Shown: positions 18,371 through 27,045 of the stretch, one piece after another | Numbering within the stretch: the stretch's first letter is position 1 | Layout of the letters: the number at the start of each line of letters is the position of its first letter | From: UBA8437 sp964646205 | Lineage (GTDB): Bacteria; Planctomycetota; Planctomycetia; Planctomycetales; Planctomycetaceae | Length of the DNA stretch: 64,000 nucleotides | Assembly: GCA_964646205.1 (NCBI GenBank) | Contig: CAZYAZ010000005.1 | Span: forward strand, 1 to 64,000 | Reading direction: 5' to 3' | Notes under the pieces: model-generated | The model's database searches: none | Told to the model about the DNA's origin: nothing | The model's input: the letters and a program-made list of their open reading frames with translations, nothing else | Made by a program: the position numbers and the translations under genes

Positions 18371-19378
18371 TCAATCTGCCGGGAGGCCTCGCATTTTTCC
18401 AGCCAGATGAAAACTTCCATCGATCTCGACAAACGAGTACAGGTGGAGCCCACGTGGCTTTCCAGGTTCGACAAAACGAGCCGAATAGAGCGGTGTGGGT
18501 TTGATCATGGCCTTGAGGGCATATCGCTGGTTGCCCACTGCTTCGGGTGTCGGCGATGTGAACCTGAGGATGCGGATCTCGGTGCGTCCCTGCTTGATCA
18601 GGTTTGTGAACAGGGCGGGGAGTTGCGTGTCCAATTGCTTGAGGCTGTCGGAGTAGCTGGCGGCCAGCTTGGGTCCATGCTCGGGGCCGAAGGTCTTGAG
18701 GAACCACTGCTTGTGATTTGGGAGCGTGAGTGCCTTGAGTTCGGGCGTCAGTTTGCCCGGTCCAGCCTTGCGGGAAGCCGCTAGAACGGCCGTGAGTTGC
18801 TTTTTGAGGGCGAGGGCCTGTGGGGAGGTGGGGGCGGTGATGTTTCGCATGCCCCCGGCCAGCCGGAAATTCCCGTCGAAGTAGACGAAGTTGTGGACGT
18901 GGGTCCCCAGTCGTTTGCCCGGCTCGACGAATCGTACCGAGTAGAGGGGGACTGGGTTTTTCATTGCCTTGAGAGTTTTGTTCTGGTTGCCGGTGGCCTT
19001 TGGGTTGGGCCGGGTGTGCTGGAGAACCGTGACCTCGGTGCGGTTTCGCTTGACCATTTCGACAAACAGTTTTGGAAACTCCACATCGTAGGCAGCAGCC
19101 AGGCGACCGAACTCGGTGGTGAGCCTTTTGGCGTTCTCGGCGTCAAAAACAGAGGCAAAGAAGGCCGAGGGTTTTGTCAGTTTCATGTTCCGGGTCAGTT
19201 CGGTGATCTTGTCGGTGTCCTTGGATTTCGTGGCGGCCAGAAACTGCTCAATCTGTTTCTTGAGAGCCTTGGCACGGTCGGGCGACGGAGCGGATTTGTC
19301 CTGGGACAATGCCGGCGTGGTGGCCAGGACCATGACGATCAGAGCGAGGTGTGTCAGTTGGCTGGTGAAAAACCGCAT
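18371..19378 (-). CDS. Exported protein of unknown function with two tandem homologous halves
   Basis: 335 residues from ATG 19378, chosen because a signal peptide follows directly (MRFFTSQLTHLALIVMVLATTPALSQ). The mature part consists of two similar units of about 145 residues. Each starts with an LKKQ helix (LKKQIEQFLAA / LKKQLTAVLAA), continues with an amphipathic helical stretch and a TEV/TEI-type strand, and ends with LKAMKNPVPLYSVRFVEPGK ... FDGNFRLAGGMR in the first and LKAMIKPTPLYSARFVEPGK ... IDGSFHLAGKMR in the second. The ends resemble a small beta-rich domain preceded by helices. I do not recognise the family. It starts 50 nt upstream of the SGNH hydrolase gene on the same strand and may be co-transcribed with it; it is divergent from the oxidoreductase at 19535. 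Confidence 0.85.
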   Translation of the reverse strand: MRFFTSQLTHLALIVMVLATTPALSQDKSAPSPDRAKALKKQIEQFLAATKSKDTDKITELTRNMKLTKPSAFFASVFDAENAKRLTTEFGRLAAAYDVEFPKLFVEMVKRNRTEVTVLQHTRPNPKATGNQNKTLKAMKNPVPLYSVRFVEPGKRLGTHVHNFVYFDGNFRLAGGMRNITAPTSPQALALKKQLTAVLAASRKAGPGKLTPELKALTLPNHKQWFLKTFGPEHGPKLAASYSDSLKQLDTQLPALFTNLIKQGRTEIRILRFTSPTPEAVGNQRYALKAMIKPTPLYSARFVEPGKPRGLHLYSFVEIDGSFHLAGKMRGLPAD

Positions 19379-19534
19379 CGTGCTGTTTCCTGTCGGTGAC
19401 GTTTGAGCTGGCATTGTAGTTGGCAGTGGAGGTGTTGCCATACCGAGAGGTGGGGCGAGACATGCGGAAGGACCCCTTGATCGGGTATGGTTGTCGCGAG
19501 ACAAGTGGGGCTCATTGATCCAGGGAAAACCATC

Positions 19535-20626
19535 ATGACATCAGTTGATCGACGCACGTTTTTGGCCGGTACCGCTGCGGCAGGATTGTCGCTGGCTGCC
19601 GAGTCATCCCAGGTTGCCGCTGCCAGTCGCGTGGCCAGGGCGAAGAAACCCCGGATCAAGATCGGCCAGATCGGCACCGGTCACGCGCACGCCCGTGGCG
19701 TGTTTGCCCAACTCAAACAAGTGACCGATGACTTCGAGTTGGTGGGGATCGTTGAAAACGATCCGAAGCGTCGCAAGGCAATCGGTGATACCTACCAGGG
19801 GGTCAAGGTCATCACCGAAGAACAGTTGCTCAACACCAAGGGGCTGCAGGCGGTGGTGGTCGAAACCGAGGTGCAGGACCTGCTGCCCACGGCCAATCGG
19901 TGCATCGATGCCGGGATGCACATCCACCTGGACAAGCCCGCCGGTGAGAACCTGAAAGACTTTGCCGCCTTGCTCAAGAAAGTGGGCCAGAAGAAGCGTC
20001 ACCTGCAGATGGGTTACATCTACCGGTATCACACCGCATTCCAGTGGTGCTACAAGGCGGTGGCCGAGGGGATGCTGGGCGACGTATTCGAAGTTCATGC
20101 CGTGATGAGCAAGAAAGTCGGCGATTCGAGCCGCAAGTACCTCTCACGGTACCCCGGGGGATCGATGTTCGAGATCGGATGTCACGTCATCGACGCGATG
20201 GTCCGCGTGCTGGGGCCACCAAAGAAAGTGACCGCCTTCGGCCGAAAGACTCATCCCAAAAAAGATCCACTGCAGGACAACCAGTTGGCCGTTTTCGATT
20301 ATCCCAATGCGATCGCATCGATTCGCAGTGCGCTGGTCGAATACGAGGGATTCCGCCGCCGCCAGTTCACCGTGTGTGGTGAATTTGGCACATTTGATCT
20401 CAGGCCATTGGGTGGCAACCAGTTCCGACTGGCCCTGGAGAAGCAACACGAAGGGTACAAGACGGGGTACCAGGACATCGAACTGGAAAAGGGGCCGGGA
20501 ATCTTTATGAGCGCCTTCCGCGACATGGCCGCGGTGGTGCGGGGCGAAAAAGAGGACGACTACGGTCTGGAACACGAACTGGCCGTGCACGAGGCGGTGC
20601 TGGCGGCCAGCGGGTACGACGTGTAG
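19535..20626 (+). CDS. Tat-exported Gfo/Idh/MocA family oxidoreductase
   Basis: 363 residues from ATG 19535; the Tat leader VDRRTFLAGTAAAGLSLAAE directly follows this start. The Rossmann part reads IKIGQIGTGHAHARGVFAQL, then HLDKPAGENL, where DKP replaces the more common EKP but keeps the lysine, and LQMGYIYRYHTAFQW plus SMFEIGCHVIDAMVRVLG in the C-terminal domain. Related planctomycete proteins are exported dehydrogenase-like proteins of unknown sugar substrate. Export in folded form by Tat agrees with a bound nicotinamide cofactor. The gene stands alone, convergent with the DUF1501 gene that ends 9 nt downstream, and divergent from the duplicated protein at 18371-19378. Family assignment is firm; substrate unknown. 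Confidence 0.88.
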   Translation: MTSVDRRTFLAGTAAAGLSLAAESSQVAAASRVARAKKPRIKIGQIGTGHAHARGVFAQLKQVTDDFELVGIVENDPKRRKAIGDTYQGVKVITEEQLLNTKGLQAVVVETEVQDLLPTANRCIDAGMHIHLDKPAGENLKDFAALLKKVGQKKRHLQMGYIYRYHTAFQWCYKAVAEGMLGDVFEVHAVMSKKVGDSSRKYLSRYPGGSMFEIGCHVIDAMVRVLGPPKKVTAFGRKTHPKKDPLQDNQLAVFDYPNAIASIRSALVEYEGFRRRQFTVCGEFGTFDLRPLGGNQFRLALEKQHEGYKTGYQDIELEKGPGIFMSAFRDMAAVVRGEKEDDYGLEHELAVHEAVLAASGYDV

Positions 20627-20635
20627 TTCCGGAGG

Positions 20636-22072
20636 TCAGGCGATCACGTCTTCAATCACGCGACCGCCAAGGTTGGTCAGTCGAACGTCCAGGCCGCGAT
20701 AATTGACCGCCAGGTGTTCATGGTCGAGCCCGAAGAGCCTCAGCAGCGTCGCCTGGAAATCGTTGACGTGGACGGGGTTCTCGGCCGGGGCCCAGCCGAT
20801 GTCGTCGGTGGTGCCGTAGACAGTGCCGCCCTTGACGCCTCCTCCAGCCATCCAGACGCTGAAGGCATTCGGGTGGTGATCCCGGCCGTCGTTGCCCTGT
20901 CCCAGCGGTGTGCGGCCGAACTCGCTGGCCCAGACGACCAGCGTTTCGTCCAGCAGCCCACGTTGCTTGAGGTCGTCGATCAGTGCTGCGATTGGCCGGT
21001 CGGCCATCCGGCAGTTCCAGTTCAGGTCGTAGGCCAGCTTGCCGTGCTGGTCCCACGAGGCGTGGACGACGTTGATGAAGCGGACTCCGCGTTCAGCGAG
21101 ACGCCGGGCCAGCAGGCAGTTGACCGAGAACCGGTGATAGGTGTCTCCGGATTGCATCGCGGCAGTCGGTCGCGGCGTGGGGCGATTCACCCCGTAGGCC
21201 TCAAGCGTGTGCCGGGTTTCGCCCGAAAGGTCTGTCAGTTCGGGAGCCGCTGATTGCATCCGGAAGGCCAGTTCATACTGGGCGATCCGGCTGGCAATCT
21301 CGGGGTCGCGGACGTCCCGGTAACGGATGGCATTGAGCCGTCCCAGGGCATCCAACGTCCGCCGCTGGTTGCCACGGCCGATGCCCGGTGGGTTGGACAG
21401 GTACAGGATCGGGTCGCCCTGGCCACGGAACGGAACACCCTGGTAAGTGGATGGCAAAAAACCGCTGGTCCAGTTCGAGGATCCGCCGCTGGCCCCACGG
21501 CCAGCCGCGAGGACGACGTACCCGGGCAAGTTGTCCGATTCGGTCCCCAGTCCGTAGGTCAGCCAGGCTCCGATCGAGGGGCGTCCCAGTTCGGCCTTGC
21601 CACAACTGAGCAACAACTGGCCGGGGTGATGGTTGAATTGTTCGCCATGTACAGTTCGGATCAAGGCGATGTCATCGGCGCGGTTGCCGATCTGCTCGAT
21701 CATGTTCGAGTACTCGATGCCGCATTCGCCGCGTTTGCTGAACTTGGCCGGGGAGCCCTTCAGGACGGCCTTGTCTCGCTTGATGAATGCGAATTCGGTA
21801 GCCCCGAGTATCGAGTCGGGCATCTTCTGGCCGTCTCGGTTGTTGAGGATGGGCTTGGGGTCGAAGAGGTCGACGTGGCTGGGGCCACCGGCCATGAAAA
21901 AGAAGATGCAACGTTTGGCGGTGGGTGCGAAGTGCGGTGGTGTGATTGCCGACGGTGACTCGTTGGAGAGCAACGAGGCCAGGGCGACTCCACCGAGGCC
22001 ACTTGCAGAACTGGCCAGGAATTCGCGGCGGGTGGCGGCGAGCGTGTCGGCGGTAGGCAGGGAGAGGTTCAT
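20636..22072 (-). CDS. DUF1501 family Tat-exported protein
   Basis: 478 residues with the leader ATRREFLASSASGLGGVALASLL (twin Arg) and a full DUF1501 core: FFMAGGPSHVDLFDPKP, GQKMPDSILG, IRTVHGEQFNHHPGQLLLSCG, VNVVHASWDQHGK-like NVVHASWDQHG, VVWASEFGRTPLGQG, GRDHHPNAFSVWMAGGGVKGG and LLRLFGLDH. It is the downstream partner of the DUF1549/DUF1553 cytochrome-type protein, which ends 28 nt before this start; this pairing is the standard planctomycete arrangement and suggests the two act together at the cell surface (known association, unknown function). This version belongs to the subtype with the GGVKGG-TVYGTTDD signature and differs clearly from the shorter-motif copies at 884 and 47035. Confidence 0.93.
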   Translation of the reverse strand: MNLSLPTADTLAATRREFLASSASGLGGVALASLLSNESPSAITPPHFAPTAKRCIFFFMAGGPSHVDLFDPKPILNNRDGQKMPDSILGATEFAFIKRDKAVLKGSPAKFSKRGECGIEYSNMIEQIGNRADDIALIRTVHGEQFNHHPGQLLLSCGKAELGRPSIGAWLTYGLGTESDNLPGYVVLAAGRGASGGSSNWTSGFLPSTYQGVPFRGQGDPILYLSNPPGIGRGNQRRTLDALGRLNAIRYRDVRDPEIASRIAQYELAFRMQSAAPELTDLSGETRHTLEAYGVNRPTPRPTAAMQSGDTYHRFSVNCLLARRLAERGVRFINVVHASWDQHGKLAYDLNWNCRMADRPIAALIDDLKQRGLLDETLVVWASEFGRTPLGQGNDGRDHHPNAFSVWMAGGGVKGGTVYGTTDDIGWAPAENPVHVNDFQATLLRLFGLDHEHLAVNYRGLDVRLTNLGGRVIEDVIA

Positions 22073-22100
22073 GACAATGGGCTTGGTGACGGAGTGGCCT

Positions 22101-24620
22101 TCAGTCGCGGGTTAGAAACTCGTCAAGGTTCAGCACTGTCCTCGCGACACCGATCCAGGCCGCCATGCGGTTGAGCGGTGTGCCGGATGAGGTGAATGGG
22201 CCGACGACTTGTCGGGCCTCCTCGAGATGCTTGGAAAACCATTCGGACTCGTCGTCGTGAAGTTGCCTGAGAACACTCATTTCATCCGGGACAAGTGGTC
22301 GTGAGAGCGCGGTGAGGGCCACTTGTTGCAGTCGCTTGTCGATCGAGGACGGAGACGTTGCCAGTCTGTGTCCGAGTGTCTGGGCACATTCGAAAAACAC
22401 CGGGTCGTTGAGAGTGGTCAGTGCCTGGAGCGGTGTGTTGGACCGGTTTCGTTCGGCCAGACAGACGTTGCTCTCGGGGGTGTCGAAGATCATCAGGCTG
22501 GGGTACGGGTTGGTTCGCTTGAAGAGGATGTACATCCCGCGGCGATAGCGTTCGGGGCGATCGGAGACGATCCAGCGGGTCTTGTACTTGTAGGCCAGGT
22601 CCTCGGTTCCCTCGGGTTTTGGGGGATGAATCGTCGAGCCACCGACTTGCCTGTGGAGGAGGCCGGCAGCATCCAGGAACAGGTCGCGGATGATTTCACC
22701 TTCCACGCGGTACCGACTCTGGCGTGCCAGCCAGAGGTTGTCGGGGTCGGTCGATTCGACGCGGGGGCCGAGTGAAGACGACTGGCGGTAGGTTGAGGAC
22801 GTGACGATCCGTTTGACGAGGGCCTTGCGATCCCAGCCACTGTCGATGAATTCGACGGCGAGCCAGTCGAGCAATTCGGGATGGGTCGGCGGAGTGCCCT
22901 GGCTGCCGAAGTCATCCCGGGTGGCCACGAGGCCGCGTCCGAAGAGGTGCGCCCAGGCATGATTGACGGCGACACGGGCTGCGAGTGGGTTTTCGGGCTC
23001 GACCAGCCAGCGGGCCAGGTCAAGCCGGTCGGCTGTGGCGTTACGGGGTTTCAGTGCAGGGAGAGCGGTGGGGGTGGCCGGGTTCACCGGTTGGCCCTTT
23101 TGCTTGAAGTCGCCACGGACCAGCAGGTGAGTTGTGCGTCGGTCCTTGGAGCGTTCGGCGATCGTCATCACGTAGGGCTTGGGGAGGTGGCGTTTCTGGA
23201 CGCTCACCTGCGACAGGGCCTTGCTCGTGTCGTCCTGTCGGCCGGCGAGTGTTTTCCAGAACGCGGTCGCGGTGGCTCGTTGGTCCTGGCTGAAATCGTC
23301 GAAAGGCTGGCTGAGCAGTGCTTTGAGCTTTGCGGTGACGTCGAGATGTGCGATGTGCTGGGCGATGGCAGCGGGCTTGCCCGCCAGGGACTTTTGCCAC
23401 AAACCGAGGTGGGCGTGCTTTTTCATCGCTGACAACGTGTTGCGGCGATTCGTGAGCGCCGCCTGCAACCGTTTGACCCCGTCGAGAGCAGACTGGTACC
23501 TGTCGCGATCAGCGTCGGAACCCTTGATGTCGATATTCTTCTCGTCCACGTTGTTGAAAAAAGCGTAGAACGCATAGAAGTCACGCTGGGGAATCGGATC
23601 ATATTTGTGGGAATGACATTGGGCGCATCCCAGCGTTAGTCCGAGTACCGAGGTGGCCGTGGTGTTGACCCGATCGACCGTTTCGCGGTTTCGGTAGTCC
23701 TCCTTGTTGATCCCCGACTCGTTGTTCTTGATGTTCATTCGGTGCAGGCCGGTGGCGACTTTTTGCTGCAGCGTGGAGCCGGGCAAGAGGTCGCCGGCGA
23801 GTTGCTCGATGATGAACCGGTTGTATGGCTGGTTGCGGTTGATCGAGTTGATCACCCAGTCGCGGTATCGCCACGCGTTGGGGCGGACGTCGTCGCGTTC
23901 GTAGCCAAAGCTGTCGGCATACCGTGCCAGGTCGAGCCAGTGTCGTCCCCAGCGTTCACCGAAGTGCGGTGACGCGAGCAGTTCATCAACGAGTTGTTCG
24001 TAGTTGGCCTCGGAGGGGTTGGTGACGAAGCGGTTGATCTGGTGTTGCGAGGGCAGCAGGCCGAGGAGGTCCAACGAGAGGCGCCGAACGAGCGCGTGCG
24101 GAGAGGCATCGGGTGAGAGGTGCAGACCCTGTGGTTCGAGCCGCGACGCGACAAAACGATCGATAGGCGATCGCAGCGTCTGTTTGCTCTTCACCAAAGG
24201 CGGACGGGGACGACGTGGTGGAACCAGCGACCAGTGTTTCTGGTAACGCGCGCCCTGGGAGATCCAGCCTTGCAGGAGATCGATTTCCTGGCCGGTCAAT
24301 GCCGGGCCATCGTGGGGCATCCGTGTGTCGGGGTTGGTCGAACGGACGCGTTTGAGGAGTTGGCTTTGATCGGGGCGACCGGGCACGATTGCTGGCAACC
24401 CGGATTCTGTCTTGCCCGTGGCCCGGTCTCGCAGGTGCAGGGCCAATCCGGCCTCCTGGTCGGCAGGTCCGTGACAGGCGAAACATTTTTTCGCCAGCAG
24501 CGGCAGGATGTCGCGACTGAACCGCACCGCCGTGGTGGGCGCATCGGCAGCCATGCCACACGGTGTCAAACCGGAAAGCACCAGAGCCAGCAGCGGCGGA
24601 ATGTGTCTGTGAGTCATCAT
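22101..24620 (-). CDS. Planctomycete cytochrome c-type DUF1549/DUF1553 protein (PSCyt1-PSCyt2-PSD1)
   Basis: About 839 residues. Two ATGs in a row (24620, 24617) overlap the upstream esterase stop, so translation is probably coupled. A signal peptide (LLALVLSGLTPCGMAA) precedes a PSCyt1 domain with a canonical haem motif KCFACHGPA (about residue 45). Next are DUF1549/PSCyt2 (FVASRLEPQGLHLSPDA, RRLSLDLLGLLPS, FGERWGRHWLDLARYAD) with a second CAQCH motif (CAQCHSHKYDPIPQ), and C-terminal DUF1553/PSD1 (LARWLVEPENPLAARVAVNHAWAHLFGRGLV, FGSQGTPPTHPELLDWLA, NTPLQALTTLNDPVFFECA). These large surface or periplasmic proteins are planctomycete hallmarks; electron transfer and polysaccharide degradation roles have been proposed but not shown. 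Partner DUF1501 follows after 28 nt. Confidence 0.93.
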   Translation of the reverse strand: MMTHRHIPPLLALVLSGLTPCGMAADAPTTAVRFSRDILPLLAKKCFACHGPADQEAGLALHLRDRATGKTESGLPAIVPGRPDQSQLLKRVRSTNPDTRMPHDGPALTGQEIDLLQGWISQGARYQKHWSLVPPRRPRPPLVKSKQTLRSPIDRFVASRLEPQGLHLSPDASPHALVRRLSLDLLGLLPSQHQINRFVTNPSEANYEQLVDELLASPHFGERWGRHWLDLARYADSFGYERDDVRPNAWRYRDWVINSINRNQPYNRFIIEQLAGDLLPGSTLQQKVATGLHRMNIKNNESGINKEDYRNRETVDRVNTTATSVLGLTLGCAQCHSHKYDPIPQRDFYAFYAFFNNVDEKNIDIKGSDADRDRYQSALDGVKRLQAALTNRRNTLSAMKKHAHLGLWQKSLAGKPAAIAQHIAHLDVTAKLKALLSQPFDDFSQDQRATATAFWKTLAGRQDDTSKALSQVSVQKRHLPKPYVMTIAERSKDRRTTHLLVRGDFKQKGQPVNPATPTALPALKPRNATADRLDLARWLVEPENPLAARVAVNHAWAHLFGRGLVATRDDFGSQGTPPTHPELLDWLAVEFIDSGWDRKALVKRIVTSSTYRQSSSLGPRVESTDPDNLWLARQSRYRVEGEIIRDLFLDAAGLLHRQVGGSTIHPPKPEGTEDLAYKYKTRWIVSDRPERYRRGMYILFKRTNPYPSLMIFDTPESNVCLAERNRSNTPLQALTTLNDPVFFECAQTLGHRLATSPSSIDKRLQQVALTALSRPLVPDEMSVLRQLHDDESEWFSKHLEEARQVVGPFTSSGTPLNRMAAWIGVARTVLNLDEFLTRD

Positions 24621-25585
24621 TTGAGGACAGGTGTGGTCAACTTGCGTTTTTTCAGCCAATCAACAAACGCGAAACGCCACTTGTTGATCGGTGTGCCGAA
24701 GTCTCGGACTCCATATCCGTGTCCTCCTTTATCGCGAATGAAGGTGGTGCAGGATACCCCGGCTTTTCGGCAGGCGGTGGCAAATAGCAGCGTGTTGTCG
24801 ACCAGGACACCCTTGTCGTCGCGGGCGTGGGCCAAAAAACTTGGCGGGGTGTGACGTGTCACGTTCAGATCGCACGAATAGTCCGTCAGTTGTTTGGAGG
24901 TGGGTGTGCTGCCAAATAAAAGTTTCTGGTACCGCGGGCCGGCGACCTCGGTTTTCATCGTCAACAAGGGATAGGCTGCTGCGAAGAAATCCGGGCGAGT
25001 GCTCTGGCGCCGGATCGAGTCGGTCTGCCCGGGGTTTGCAGGTTCGTGACGGGTGGCGGCATTACCTGCGAGGATTCCGCCGGCTGAAAAGCCGAACACG
25101 CCGACACGGTTGGGATCGATGTGCCACTCTTTTGCGCGTGCGCGAACCGTGCGGATGGCTCGCCGAACGTCGGCCTCCATGGCGGTGATGCCATAAAAGT
25201 GGCCGGTCGTCCGGGCTGTTCGAAATTTCAACACCACACCGACAATTCCATGAGGAGCCAGGAAATGGGCCAGATCGTTGCCTTCCTTGTCGATGACGAT
25301 CCGTGTCAGCCCCCCTCCGGGACAGATGATCAATGCAGCCGACGGACGGGAAGATCGTTGCTCAGGCAGATGCACCGTCAGAGTGGGGCGGTGCACGTCG
25401 TGGATGCTACGGTCGATGACGCGTTTGCCATCACCTCGCTCGACGACTTGTTCCTTCTCGGTAATTCCACCCGAACCGGGCGGGACACCCGGCCACAAGG
25501 GGACGGTTTGTGTTCCGGCCGACAACGAGCACGGGGCGAGAAATATGGCCAGGGCCAGCAGGGTGCGCGGACAACGAAAAATCAC
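24617..25585 (-). CDS. Exported alpha/beta hydrolase (acetyl-xylan-esterase / BD-FAE-like)
   Basis: 322 residues: Sec signal (LLALAIFLAPCSLSAG), then an esterase of the planctomycete PLWPGVPPG family. Visible catalytic features are an oxyanion GGGL loop (IICPGGGLTRI), the nucleophile elbow GFSAGG (about residue 168), an acid in HARDDKGV and the C-terminal histidine in GGHGYGV. Homologues remove acetyl or feruloyl groups from plant or algal polysaccharides in the periplasm or outside the cell. Its stop overlaps the start of the DUF1549/DUF1553 gene, so esterase, DUF1549/DUF1553 and DUF1501 probably form one operon on the minus strand (25585 to 20636). That is evidence that this cytochrome-type pair works in a polysaccharide context. 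Confidence 0.88.
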   Translation of the reverse strand: MIFRCPRTLLALAIFLAPCSLSAGTQTVPLWPGVPPGSGGITEKEQVVERGDGKRVIDRSIHDVHRPTLTVHLPEQRSSRPSAALIICPGGGLTRIVIDKEGNDLAHFLAPHGIVGVVLKFRTARTTGHFYGITAMEADVRRAIRTVRARAKEWHIDPNRVGVFGFSAGGILAGNAATRHEPANPGQTDSIRRQSTRPDFFAAAYPLLTMKTEVAGPRYQKLLFGSTPTSKQLTDYSCDLNVTRHTPPSFLAHARDDKGVLVDNTLLFATACRKAGVSCTTFIRDKGGHGYGVRDFGTPINKWRFAFVDWLKKRKLTTPVLK

Positions 25586-25677
25586 CGGGGGACTCCGTCG
25601 GGTCGTGGTACTCCATCATGATCGTCGGGGAAGGTCAGTCCAAGTCGGCGGAGAGTAGTGGACGCCGGTTTGCTGTG

Positions 25678-25707
25678 TTGTGAGGCTGGTTGCGAGCGAG
25701 ATATGAT
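25678..25707 (+). promoter_or_regulatory. Candidate sigma70-type promoter of the oxidoreductase/amidohydrolase/FG-GAP operon
   Basis: TTGTGA at 25678-25683 and TATGAT at 25702-25707, separated by 18 bases. The -10 matches five of six consensus bases and the -35 four of six. Predicted transcription start would be near 25714, giving a leader of about 42 nt before ATG 25756, with CGGAGAG as the ribosome site. Confidence 0.45.
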
Positions 25708-25755
25708 CATCGGGCGACAGGACATTGCCCCAGGACTTCCGGGTCGGAGAGATTG

Positions 25756-27045
25756 ATGAGCATGGGACGACGAGAGTTTCTGGTAGCTGCCGGTGCCGGC
25801 GCCGTGGTCGCGCCGGAAATTGTTTCGGCGGCCGTTCGTGGTGCCAATGAGCGTCTGAATATTGGGGCGATCGGGGTCGGCGGTCGTGGTGCCGGTGATC
25901 TTGCCGCGGTGTCCGGTGAGAACATCGTCGCGTTGTGTGACGTCGATGCGGATCGACTGGGAGCGGCAGCCAGGAAGCATCCAAAGGCAGAGACGTATTC
26001 GGACTATCGACGGCTGCTGGATCGGAAAGATCTCGACGCGGTTGTCGTGGCTACTCCTGATCATCATCACGCGGTCGCCACGATGCGTGCCTTGCGTCGT
26101 GGTTTGCACGTGTATTGTGAAAAGCCGTTGACGCACACGGTGCACGAGGCCCGGGTGTTGGCCAAGGAAGCGGCCCGGCAAAAAGTCGCCACCCAGATGG
26201 GAACGCAGAATCACGAACATCCCGGTTACCTGCGGTTGGTGGAATTGCTGGAGACTGATGCGGTGGGGCCAATTCGCGAAGCCCACATCATCACCGACCG
26301 GCCTGGCCGCTTTTGGCCGCAGGGAGTGGCGTTGCCGTCCGATCGGCCGAAGATCCCCTCCAGCCTCTCTTGGGATCTGTGGTTGGGGCCTGCGGCCGTG
26401 CGTGAGTATCACCCCGCCTTTGCGCCGTTCCGTTGGCGGGGATGGTGGGATTTCGGTTGTGGCGCGATCGGCGACATGGCGATTCACCTGATGGATCCGG
26501 CTTTCTGGGGCCTGAACCTGGGTGGCAAGGTCCGTGTCTCCTCGATGGGACCGCGTCCGAATGCACACAGCGGTCCGACCTGGATGATCACGAAATTCCA
26601 GTTTGGCCAGCGGGGCAAGCGGCCGCCGGTGGATGTGTTCTGGTATGAGGGGGTGGCGAAGCCTCCCGGCCCGGTCGCCGCTGAGTTGCCGATGAACGGG
26701 TCGCTGTTCATTGGAGACAAGGGGCGAATTGCAATTGAACACGGCCAGGCACCACAACTGTTGCCGGTGGAACGGTTCAAGGACTTCCAGCCTCCCAAGC
26801 CGTACCTGCCCGATTCACCGGGGCATCATCAGCAGTGGATCAATGCCTGCAAGACTGGCAGTCCGACGGGTAGCCATTTTGGTTACGCCGGTCCATTCAC
26901 CGAAATCGTGCTGCTGGGGAACGTGGCCTACCGGGTGGGCGAGACGATCGAATACGACCCGAAGAAGGCGCGGGTCACCAACAACAAGGCAGCCAACGAT
27001 TTGTTGAGCAAGGACTACCGCAAGGGGTGGAGACTCTCGGAATGA
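25756..27045 (+). CDS. Tat-exported Gfo/Idh/MocA family oxidoreductase
   Basis: 429 residues from ATG 25756, with CGGAGAG just upstream and the Tat leader MGRREFLVAAGAGAVVAPEIVSA following. Rossmann signature NIGAIGVGGRGAGDL, then VALCDVDADRLG, VVVATPDHHHAVA and YCEKPLTHTVHEA (EKP with catalytic Lys), and the subfamily signature of planctomycete members: LWLGPAAVREYHPAF, FRWRGWWDFGCGAIGDMAIHLMD. A late segment, FIGDKGRIAIEHG, is also typical. Expected to bind NAD(P) and act on an extracytoplasmic sugar, although redox cycling outside the cytoplasm remains unclear for this group. Its stop overlaps the next start in an ATGA (27042-27045), so the three genes 25756-29311 form one coupled operon. 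Confidence 0.92.
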   Translation: MSMGRREFLVAAGAGAVVAPEIVSAAVRGANERLNIGAIGVGGRGAGDLAAVSGENIVALCDVDADRLGAAARKHPKAETYSDYRRLLDRKDLDAVVVATPDHHHAVATMRALRRGLHVYCEKPLTHTVHEARVLAKEAARQKVATQMGTQNHEHPGYLRLVELLETDAVGPIREAHIITDRPGRFWPQGVALPSDRPKIPSSLSWDLWLGPAAVREYHPAFAPFRWRGWWDFGCGAIGDMAIHLMDPAFWGLNLGGKVRVSSMGPRPNAHSGPTWMITKFQFGQRGKRPPVDVFWYEGVAKPPGPVAAELPMNGSLFIGDKGRIAIEHGQAPQLLPVERFKDFQPPKPYLPDSPGHHQQWINACKTGSPTGSHFGYAGPFTEIVLLGNVAYRVGETIEYDPKKARVTNNKAANDLLSKDYRKGWRLSE

